64,000 bases of DNA, taken from the NCBI RefSeq assembly GCF_028476545.1, contig NW_026733059.1:165209-229208 (forward strand), in the 5' to 3' direction. Origin of the DNA: Physella acuta. Lineage: Eukaryota > Mollusca > Gastropoda > Physidae. The notes beneath the pieces were generated by a model. That model searched no databases, was not told the origin of the DNA, and saw only the letters and a program-made list of their open reading frames with translations. This document shows, in pieces, positions 37,661 to 49,300 of this stretch. A program made the position numbers and the translations under genes. The stretch's first letter is position 1, and each line of letters starts with the position of its first letter.

Positions 37661-40139
37661 CCTATATTTTATGCAAAACTGTTCATCGATCAGTTTGGGC
37701 CCTTATCAGCTGTATTGTCGTGAGTTAGGCACTGACAAAAATGAAAATAGTACGAAGAAAGCTAGATTAATACTATAAACGTTCCTAGAGAAACAACCAT
37801 CAGATTAGATCCCAAAACTCCATTGTCAAGTTGAAATATAATAAACTTAATAAATCTCTCTGAGACCTCGCACGTGGGTCAAAACTCAATTGCAATGCAC
37901 TCTGATATCAAATTTGAGTTTATTGGATGCTTAATTAATTTTTAAATAATTAATTAAAATTTCCTATATGAATTATACTATTTACCGCGCTATTATAACG
38001 CTCATTTTTGTGTTCATTTAGTACGCAGTTGTTTTCGTCAAGCATTATTTTTAAAGTAATGAAAAAATTGCATAGAAAACGTTTTAATAACAAGCTTTTA
38101 TGTAATAAAGCAATAAATAGGAGAAAATAAATGCTTTTCTTTAAATAAAAAATAATTAAAAATTACAATAATTAAAAATAAAAGCGTGTGTCGCTTCTTA
38201 AATCCTAGTAAAAGTATTCAATACAAAATATAGCGACCCACGCTTTTCTTTTTAGTTAGGGGCCTATTTAAATAGTAGTTCTATATATTTCAAGAAAATC
38301 ATTTATTTAAAACTTTTTTATGCATTTTGTTTTTTTAAAGCAAACATTGATTGAAAAACTGGAAGGAATGAGTTATTTTGTTATGCATAAACCTGTTAGT
38401 CAAAAATAATTAATTATCAAATACTACAATTCGAAACTTTAAAATGATGCAAGCGTGTCTATTTAAACACACTACTTTACAGATTGGCATTATTTTTATA
38501 AATTGTATAAATCTAGGGATTAACTATTATAAAACTATATCTTTTTTGTATGAAAATAAATAAAAAGTTGTGATATGATTTTTAGAAAATATGAAAAATC
38601 TTAAAGGGCCGGTCGCATACTGCTGGCGTCAATTTTGATTTCATCGAAAACGAGGCTCGTGGCCTATATTTATCATTGTGGCGGCCTATGGGGCATGATT
38701 TCTATATACATTCATAATATATTTCAAGCATACACCTGTATATGTAAATCCTGAGAATAAAGGTAGTGCAAATTTTCATATACTGATGAGTTGTTTACAT
38801 GCGAATCTTGCACCTGGTTATTTACGCCTCTTGTTTACTGTTTAAATTATACTCTCTTTAAATAAATTCGTTACCGTCGGGTAACGGAAACACCATTCTC
38901 GGATCCGGAGGCTAGCTTATTTCACGAATAAGGGGGGGGGGGAGTTGATGGGGAGAAATCAATGACAGGCAGAGAAATAGCAGTGAGGGTGGGGCGGGAA
39001 TGTGTCTACTTTAATCTTTGTTATTATCTAGTCTATCGTAATGCAGAGGAATGCCCTAGGCCCACCCTATGACTGAGTATGATGAGCCAATCCAATCTGG
39101 CAAATGACCAGGCCCTGCCCTATATCATTTTATTTAATAAAATTTGAGTAAAAGCCCTCATGCATTGCCTATTTCATTTTTATTTAAATAACTCAAGCTA
39201 GGAAAAATAAAATAGGCCTATAGATTTCATAGATTAGATTATCTATCTAAATTCAAGCACTCCAAACACTTGTGCCTAAGTACTAAGTACACAACCCATA
39301 GGCCTAAATGTTATGTTAATTAATTAACATTAGTAGTGAAGTGTACATCACCATATCTTCAAAAGAAGGCATACACCAAAAAGAAAAATTGGAGAAAAAA
39401 TAATCTTAAAGTCATGTTGCATATTATCATATTATGATTATTGTTTAGCCTTTATACTGATTGAATGTAAATGACCTATGGGGTCAATGACTTGGTGTTA
39501 TTTCTTAGTATAGGGTTAGTTACTAATAGTTAGTGCTTAAATCATGGAGAATCCTCACCTGGTTGAGAATGAAAACTTTGACAGCTCTAAGTACCATTTT
39601 CATACAAGACTTCAAAAAACAAAATGACGATCAGTTTGAGGCAATACAAAGTTAAAAAATGATTGGGTAATGATTTAATAGGGTTCCTTAGCTTGTAATT
39701 TCATGAAGACATTAAATTGCTTTGTTATTGAAAAAATAAATTGGGAGAGTAATGGAGTTAAAAATTATATCTGTAAACAATTTGGTTAAAACTCAAGATG
39801 CAAGTAATTTTGTGCCTCAGGCTGTTTTGAAAAGCATTAAGTCAGACAAATTTGTTTAGGAAGAGTAGAATATAGGCCTACTGATTTTAGAATTTTAAAT
39901 TATTTATTTTGGCATGTATGCTACTTTTAAAGCATGAAGTTAGAGATTTTTAAAAGTCCTTTATCATCTTAGAGTAAATTTCTGTAAAAAAAAGAGAAAA
40001 CATAAAAATCCCCTCCTTAATTTAGTAAATTTGTTATGTCTGCTCTGCTTTTAGTTGATTTTAATTTTTAATTAAGTTGGCAAAATTTTATATAGGCCTA
40101 AGTATAATATTAAATTTGTAGTTTTCTATAAACTTTTTT
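37661..40139. other. AT-rich spacer upstream of the ZMYM gene
   Basis: No coding exon is recognised. The 5' non-coding exon of the ZMYM gene should lie somewhere between here and 41290, because its first coding exon starts with an acceptor. A CpG-richer patch around 38605-38700 is a weak candidate. Confidence 0.35.
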
Positions 40140-40560
40140 GAGTTATTTCCGGTATACGGAAGTGGTATTTATTCCACTTCTGATTTCTCAATAGCATATA
40201 ACTTGAGTACTGGTTATGTTAGATGGTCAAAGTTTCAAATGCCTAAGATTGTATGCAAAGGTTTTTTAAAAAAAAATTTGAACGACTTCTGGTAACTGGA
40301 AGTGGTACTTTACTCTATTTCCGTGGAAATATAAGTTTGTTTCAGTTAGATAAATCAAATTTCATAATAAAGTTTAAGGTCCTATATTTAAAAATTTGGA
40401 GTGACCTCCGATGTCCAGAAGTGGTACCTTACTCTATTTCCGGTTTCTAAAATAAAATTTTAGGTACAAGATCTCATTCTCTTGACTCAAATTTTGACTC
40501 AATATTTCTGGTGACTGGAAGTGGTATTTTACACTGATTCAGATTTCTTAAAACAAAGAC
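40140..40560. repeat. Four-unit degenerate array with GGAAGTGG ... CCACTTC palindromes
   Basis: Units at about 40147, 40278, 40410 and 40505 share GG-A/T-nnC-GGAAGTGGTA-YTTTAC-YCTATTTCCGG-type sequence. The first unit shows the palindrome most clearly (GGAAGTGG, 8-nt loop, CCACTTC). Each carries an ETS-like GGAAGT core. The array lies about 0.75-1.1 kb upstream of the ZMYM start codon. Confidence 0.65.
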
Positions 40561-41300
40561 CACTTCAACTGGACCAGTTAGTTTCAAACATTACCTGTAA
40601 GTCAAGACTCGATGACAAAGCACTGTGAAATAAAATGTGACTTAATTAGATGTTTAATTACCTTTTTAAAAATTAAACGTTTCCTTTATAAAGTACTAAT
40701 TTTCAGCTCTATTTCACACACATTGTATGAGTTAAATTTGGTGTACAATCCTTTTTTCTTTTCTATTTAATATTAAAAAAAAATTAATATAAAACATTTC
40801 TAGAACCCAATTGCACTGTTTTATAATATATATATATTAGAAAGTTTTTTAGGGAGGGTCACCCCCTCTTTATGAACATTTTTTTTTAACAAGAATGTAA
40901 AATCATTTTGTCTTTTGAAATTAGAAAGCCACTGGTACCCATAAATGTTTTGTCTAAAATATGAAAATTATTAAAGCTATTAATGCTCTTAATAACATTG
41001 TTGACAGTTTGCAGTTAAATGGTCACAGTTTATAAACTTCATTCAATGGTTAATGAGATTTTTGTTACATCATTAGCCACTAAAATGCTTTTAGATTAAA
41101 TCAACTCAAATTGAGCCAGAATTATAAAATAACTTATTTTACATAGGAATGGGCATGATTATGAGAAATTTGTTTCATGTGAATATATTAAAAATCATGG
41201 CTACAATGGCATTAGTTTATAAGATTTGCCATATAGACACCATTTAATGTCTTGATAGCCTGTAATATTACATTTTCTTTATCCTTTAACAGCCGCAACC

Positions 41301-43304
41301 ATGGAAAGTGAAGAAGCTATTATGGAAAATGAAAATAACTCAAATGTTGAATCAGAATCCAATACCAGAGTCCGTGATCATCAGTTTTTTGAAGAGAATT
41401 ATTCAAATGATGTAGAGACAGAAGTAAACAGAGTAACTGATATCTTTAATAATGTAGAGCAGCAAACATCATTCCCTGATCTTCTAAATGACAACAGTCC
41501 CCCCGAAGAAGTTGGTATGGAGATTTTAACAACAGAAGAAAATCAAAACGCTGTATCTATTAATTATGCTAATGGAAATGATTGGATAGAAAATAGTGAT
41601 ATTCCACCAGAAATAGTTACAAGTGATGCCTTGACTGGAGAAAGTGAAACGATATTTGCACCTAATGAACCAGTACCTGCATTGAATGAGAATAATGAGC
41701 AAGAAGAGTCTCCAAGCATTGCTTATGAAGGTAAAAGTGAGGTCGCAATGTTCGCTGAAGAACAGGTGGATGACAATTTAAACCAGCTTCCTATTTCTGC
41801 AGAAAACCAGTTGCTTAGCAATACATTGTATGAGAACTCTATAAGCGTGAATCCAGAATTAATGAATGTAACAGATGTGGAGTCAGCAGAACACACTGGA
41901 GCTGAAGAAGATTATACTGTCGTGGAAAACAATGAAAAAGATACTAGCGAAGATTATGTTGTAGGGGATAATGAAATAAATAATGAGAATACCAACAATG
42001 ATTTAGATTACAATGCTGAGATTGATGATAGTATAGTTACTAGCAATAACGGAATTCAAAATGTGGTGAGTGACGATTTAGTTACCATAAACAATGAAGA
42101 TTCCTCAGCTTATGATCAGGAATTTCAAGTTGTAGAAAAGTTCGATAACAGTATCTCCAACATTAATGACCATAGTTCTTCAGATAAAGAAGATTTTTTT
42201 AAAGAATCTGATTGCTCTGATACTACTGCAGTACAGCAAGAGTCTGATGATACGAGTCAGATACAAGAGGTGGAGAAAAGCATAAAAGATGGTTTTGACA
42301 CTTCCATTGCATCTGTTGGTGTTCAGGATACTAATTTAGAATCTTCTAACAGTGAGGCTGATTTGATGCAAACTACTGAAATGCCAGTGATAACTAATGT
42401 GACTTCAGTAGAAGATAGTGCCATTGAAAATACTTCAAATGTACTTGATGATGAAGGCCATAAAATTGATGAAGATCAAGATTTGATTGCAGAAAATGCT
42501 GTTGCAGATTTGGCAGAAGCTGATGGTGAGAAAAGAAGAGGTTGCAGTGACAGTGAGCCTATGGAGCTAGATGATTCTTTAAATAAACAGTCTAAAGAAG
42601 TTGTGAATTATTCCGTGTCTGGTGAATCTGTTGATATGGAACAAACTGTAAATGAGACAGAAAACACTGAAGACACTTCTTTATCGAACATTAGAATTGA
42701 GAATGTTTTAACAGGGGCAGAAAGTAGTGACCAGATTTTAGCTGACTCTTATTCGCCATCAAAATTATCTGTTGACCAACAAGCTGTGCATAATCCAGAT
42801 CCAGAAAACCAGCTTTCTCCTGGTTCTAAGGAAAACAGTGATGATGCCCCAGTTTCTTTCTCAGATGGAAATCATGACATTGTAACTAGTGTTAATGAAG
42901 GAGCTGAAGTTAATAAAGATACTGGCGTGACCCCCACTGAAAATGTGGATAACTCTGTTAACAATGACTGCACAGAAAATGGAGTTTCAAAAACGCAAGA
43001 GACAGAAAGCGATGATGATGTTATAGAAATCCATGATATTAAAAAGGAATGTAGTAATGCTGAGACTTCTGGTACTTCAGGCAAAGCAGATGTTGTAACA
43101 GATATGAAGGAAGAGTTAGGAACAGGAGAGGAAGTTTCTGGAAAAGGGGAAGAGGATGTAGTCATTCTTGATGATGAAGGTGATGTTTACCCATTAAAGA
43201 AAGAGGGCAATGAACCAAAGATAAGTGAAAATGGATTGGGTATTCAGATATCCTCAGTTTCTGGTCAGCAGCATCAGCTTCATGCCAATGCAGAATCAAC
43301 GGAG
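41301..43304 (+). CDS. ZMYM: ZMYM exon 1 (coding): acidic disordered N-terminus
   Basis: 668 codons, phase 0, Glu/Asp/Ser/Asn-rich. Near its end are SUMO-interaction-like VIEI (574-577) and VVIL (620-623), each in acidic context and followed by psi-K-x-E motifs IKKE (580-583) and LKKE (632-635). Donor GAG/GTTAGT; the open frame runs a few codons further into the intron. Confidence 0.9.
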
Positions 43305-46300
43305 GTTAGTGTTTGTTATTAAGGTTTAAGGTTGCGGTGTAGTGGGGGGTGGGGCGGCATAGTCCATAGTTGTCTGAAAATGTTCAAGTTACCATTTCTT
43401 CCCTTAATAATCACATGAAATGTGATCGCTCTAAAATGTATTTATCTTACCTAATTAATTCAGCCAAATTTTAAAATAGTTTTCTCCCAAGATTATCAGT
43501 TAATTTTAGTTTTTAATTTAATCTTTGTGAACATTCTTTTTTCCAGAGTACTTCTACAGCAGGTAAGCTATCTAAAAATAATATTTAAATAAAGTTAATT
43601 TAGTTATTAGTAATCTCTGCTTGTTTTCCAATTTAAATGGTTGGATTAGCCACATGCAGCTAAGAGCAATTAAAGAGATTTGGAAATTTTTTTTATTACT
43701 TTCATTTTATTTTAATGAAGGAAACAGCACTACAAAAACAAAACAGGGAAAGTCAAAGCAGCAAACTTGCATTGTCTGTCAAAAGGTAAGAATTTGTTTT
43801 ATTATTTGTATAATACACTTGATCTAAGTTTGTTTTATGCATTAAAATAAACATTATTTATTTCAGCTGTGTCGCTGCAAGTATAATATTGTTCGAAATG
43901 GTGATACAAAACACTTGTGCGACGATGCATGTTTCAAGCAGTTCAGAAAAAGCCCTAGCTCCTTTCTGAAGAGTAAGTGTGAAGTAAATGTGCAGCCTCA
44001 GAAGGAAAAAACAACAAAAACTGCCTATCAGACACCCCCAGAACCTGAAACCACAGCTAAAACTCCATCTTATAAAACATGTTCAGTTTGCCAGCTCATG
44101 AATGTTAACGCAACAAATATTTTTTGTAACTGGAAAGGTCTTGATTTCTGTGGAGAGTCCTGTCTTGGGAAATTTCAAGCAAATTTGAATACATCATGTT
44201 CTTTCTGCCACGCATATATCCCTATGGACATGAGAGCCACTTATTGTTTAAAAATTGGAAACGATATGAGACCTTTTTGTAAACTGAAGTGTTATTCTGA
44301 GTTTAAAAAAAAGTTGCGACTCTGCGCTTTTTGCCAAAGAGATATTGCCGCCATACCTGCTGCATTCACAGCCATGATCGGATCAGCTGGTAAATTTAAA
44401 GAATTCTGTTCCCAAGCTTGCTTGAACAAGATGGAAGAGCGGGTTAGTGTTGTGGAAATCCTCAGCACTCAGAACCATGCCCCGGAGGCGTGTTCTGTCT
44501 GTGAGAAGCAAGGAAACATGAAGCACAGTGTCAGGTACCAAGGCAAAACCACCAAGCTTTGCAGTGACCTTTGTTTGACAGCATTCCAATACACCAACAA
44601 AATCAACATGAACAAATGTGACAACTGTGGAACTATCTGCACTGCTGAGGAAGCCCAGGCCCATTTTGTCCAATTTGAGGGGATCATGAAACGGTTCTGC
44701 AGTGATCACTGTGTTATTACATTTAGGAAAAGCAATAGCAAAGTGGTTCCTTGTGGTTGGTGCACAACAAAGAGGCTGAATTTTGATATGATAGAGAGGC
44801 TGGATGTAGAGAACAAATACCAGATGTTTTGTTCCTTAAATTGCCTGTCACTCTATCGTGTTAATCTCCAAGCTAAATCTAATCAAGCTGTCCCGTGTGA
44901 CCATTGTCGGAAGGTAGGTCAATAAGATTTGTACAAACATTTATAATCATAGGACATACAATAGTAGAAAGACCCATTTATTTGAAAACTCAATTTTGAG
45001 AAAGGATTTTCATGTTTTTAGTATTAAAAAAAAAAGAAATTATTTACATGTGGATAAATTTTCTTAAAAAGCTGTTCAAAAATGTTTTTCCAGGTTGTTC
45101 CAGCCCAGTATCACCTTACAATGAGTGATGCCTCTGTTCGCAATTTCTGTTCCTATGTGTGTGTAATGACGTTTCAGTCTCAGTTTATCGCAAAACAACC
45201 TGCACCATTTACACCAGCACAGCCAGCACCCCCAGCTCCACCACTGCAGCAGAAGCCTACATCTAAAGGTCGGCCAAGAGGTCGTCCCCCAAGTAGGTTA
45301 TTTACAAAAAAAGCTTTGTTTTGATTTATCTGTTTGATGTAATGACAGTTCTTTTTTCTAAACAATCAAAAGCTCTGAGATAATTTTTTGTACAAGAATT
45401 GAAATGTAGGTAAAATTTGTGAAATTTTAGTTAATAAATGCTATTTAGGCAGAGTAAAACATTTTGGTAGCATCTTAAAAATATTTTAATTTTTTTTTAG
45501 TTTCAGCTTCGCAACAGGCCCCATCATTTCCTGTTATATCAAATGTAATTTCTTTAGCTCCCCAGGGAGGTGAGTAGATATAAGAAGTTGTATTAAATGT
45601 CAGTAGTTAATCAATTTTTTTTAAAACCCAAAAATTAAGCTCTAAAAGGTTTTGTCTATTTTATGTTTTAAAATAATTAAATTGTATAGTCTTCTAAAGT
45701 CTGTATTTAAAACTTCTTTTCAGGTGACAAGCAGCAGACAGTTAATATTCAGTCCCCTTCCAATGTAGCAGTTGTTGTAAATGCTCAGACCAATACCGCA
45801 GTATGTTTTATTATTATTAAGCTTGTGAAATTATCTCTATTCCTACAGTTGAAAGTTTTTTATTTCACACATTATTTTAGTGTATAAAATTTCTTTTTTT
45901 CATTCACTGACAATAATAATGTGGAAATACTTTCTTTAGACTGGCAACATGGTGCCAAGTGGAGATGGCAAGCATCAGATTCTAATTCAGGCACCGCCCT
46001 CAAAACAAGTGAAGAATAAATCACTTCAGTGTAAACCTATTACCCAGACTAAGGCAACTTCCTGCAGACCACATTCTCAGCCTAAAGAAGTACAAACAGG
46101 TTCGTTCATATTCTGCTTAAAGTTTCATTAGGGTATTGTGGTACCTCGTACACCATTATATTTCAAATCTCATTGCTAACATTAATTCTTCCAGATGAGG
46201 TGACACCAAAGTCCATTATTATACCAATACCAGTTCCCATATACATACCGATGCCTACAGTGATGTTTACTGCTCCAACTCCAAAACTTGTCCCATTTCC

Positions 46301-49300
46301 AATTCCTATCCCAGTACCAATATTTATACCCACCACCAGGAAGTCTATCAATGGGATTTCTAAAGCTATAAGGGTAAGTTCACTGGCACTTGATGTAATA
46401 CTAAACCTGTTTGAGTGTTAAAATGCTCTAGATATCAACTACATTTCTAAAATTTTGTTCTCTTCAGGAAATAGTTGAACGTATTCCTGCCGACCCCCTT
46501 GAAGCAGAATTGCTAATGATGGCTGAGGCTGTTGCTGCTGATAAAAGACCTGGAGACAGTGATACTGATTCTGAAAATGAAATGGCTAATGATGATTTCG
46601 GAGTCCCAGGTACAGTAGACAGGCTTTTAAAAAGTAAAATTGTTTTACCATATATGTTGTAGACTAACTTTACTTTTTTGTATTAAAATAGTTTCTAATG
46701 TTGTGTTGTCTATTAACACTTACATGCAATATTTAAAATTGTCGTCGTGTGTTACAGAGGAGGAAGAAATTCGTCCAGTACAGAAAGAAGAAGATCCTGT
46801 GTTAATGAGAAAAAGAGAAGGACAAGGAGAGGAAGACATGATACAAATGGCATTGCGAATGGCAGAAGAGATGTCTGGCCCCATAGAGGATCTTGAAAGT
46901 TCAGTGGAACCTGTTGCTGTTAGCTCTGGTAAAATACTTAACTTTTTACATATAAACTTTGGTACTTTATTCATCAGCTAGTAGAAAATTGATTTTTCTC
47001 TAGGTCTATAATTTAAAAAAAAACAACCTAAATGGGGGTCATCATAATTTTTTAAAATCATGGTTCTTTTTCTATAATAAACACACCACAAATAAGAATA
47101 TCTAACAAGTGAAATTAATTCAACATTTTTATGAAATAGGTTACTAAAAAATTACTATTTCCGTTTTCCCCCTTTTTAGGCAAATAATGTTATGAAAAAC
47201 AAAAAGTATAATTAAAAAACCACCAGGTTTCAACCTTAACTACTCAATAAAATTATTAATAAAGCCAGTACAAGTATCTGCTAAATTTATAAAAATATTT
47301 CTTTACTTTAGAGATGCATTGTAAATCATGAATTTGTTATTTTAGATCCACCAGGCTCACATCATGTGATTTCAAATTATGATAACCCATTGGATGAAGA
47401 CTACACCCCATCTAGAACTGCCAGAGGTAGAGGAATAAAACGGCAGGGTCGAGGCAGACCACCTTCTTCTAGACCAAAACGACAGCGTATTGAAAGACAT
47501 TCTTATACTGAAGATGACTCAATGGCTTCACCATCTCAACAATCACAGTCTGTAAGTGAACAAGTTCATTATACATTAGTCCATCTTGGTGATGGGCCAG
47601 ATCGTAAAAGATTCTGTCCTTTCTCTTTTATTTCACCAAAAATCTGCTTCATTTTGTTGTGCTATGTGTTTCTGTGGCACCCTTTGGTCGCTTTTTAGTT
47701 TTTACCTCATAGTGCCTTTGGTGTTGATTTTTCTTAGCTAGGCCAGTTTTCAGTCTGTCACCTTTAATATGAATTTGATAAGGAAGTCTTTAAAAATCAC
47801 ATAATTTAAGGTGTAATTAGATTCAGTTAGTACTGTATCATAGTGGATTCTTTTTAAAAACACTTTCATTTAATGTATGAATGATATTTTCTTCTTCCAG
47901 TTGGAACCCCCACCTGATGCTAACTACCGTTTAAAATTCACATATGGAGTGAATGCTTGGCGCCATTGGGTTATCAGTAAAAACGCACAGATTGAAAAAA
48001 CAAAACAAGCAACTGGTAGTGTTCGCATGAGGACATTCCCAACAGATATCTTGAAATGTACAACCGATGAACTAAATTTTACATTATGTATGTTTATTAA
48101 AGAAGTCAGGAAGCCAAATGGGGAAGAGTATTCACCAGACAGCATTTATTATCTTTGTTTAGGTATAACATCTTTTTTCTTTTATAAGGCATGGTTTAAA
48201 CATTAGCATTGAGTACAAAGATGTTGAAAAATGCAAATTTTTAAGCAATTTTTTTTTCTGCTTTGCTTTGCAATTTAGATGTTTGATTCTTATTTTCAAT
48301 TCATTATCAGGAATACAGCAATACCTGTATGAAAATGGTCGCATTGACAACATATTTACGGATCTTTATTTTGAGAAGTTCACAGACAGTTTACATGAAA
48401 CCTTAAAAACTCTACAGCCTAAAGTTAATAGCCAAGGTAAAGTTTTGGTAAAATAAACATCTATAGAGTAACATTGAAATTTCTATGCACTTATCAAACG
48501 TGATCCAGGATAAAAATTGAATTTCCATAGTCCCAGCATGGATCTATTTCTTGAATGTAAAAGCACCATGTAAAAGCATCCTGTTAAATCCCTAGATGTT
48601 ACATAACTAGTTCCTACTGTGCAAGTGGATGTATTAATGATAAGGGTGTTGGGAAAAAAAAATTGCATTATATTTGAAGTGGTAGACTGTCATTGAATGT
48701 CATACACTAAGCTGATTCAAAGTTTAACAAGAGGGTAAAATTTACAAGGATATTAACAAATTTGATTTTTATCCCACAGGGCAGATGTTATGTCGCATTG
48801 AGGAAGAACATTTGTGGGAAAGCAAGCAGCTTGGAGCTCATTCTCCTTTCGTTCTTCTAAACACCCTGATATATTTTCACACAAAGCATTTTATTCTGAA
48901 GACAGCGCAGGAGCACATGTCTTTATCATTTGCCCAAATACTTAAACATTGGAAGAAAGGGGTGCCTGTTAAAGGGCAGGCTGCGTCCAGTGGGAAAAAT
49001 GTCTCTTTAAGATTTTACTGCTTAGCCAATGGTAAAAAAGGTAGTGAAATTATTTCTATTTATTATACTGTTTTTAAAATAATTTCAGCAGTTGGTTGTT
49101 AAGTAATGTTCTTAGTTATTAAAAAAATATGATGTAATAAATAATAATACAATCATGCACGGATCTCAGTAACTATAAGTATTTATATTTGCAGATGGAT
49201 TAGCTGCTCGGAAGAATAAAGAAGGTGTTCCCGTTTATGAAGTGACAGAGAATTTTGAAAATCCTTTACGCTGTCCAGTAAAGCTGTATGAGTTTTTTCT

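Noticed and set aside
42872-43165. Minus-strand Ser/Thr-rich frame
   Set aside because: It is the antisense shadow of the acidic ZMYM exon.
46163-46351. Minus-strand Gly/Ile-rich frame
   Set aside because: Antisense of the Pro/Ile-coding ZMYM exon 9.
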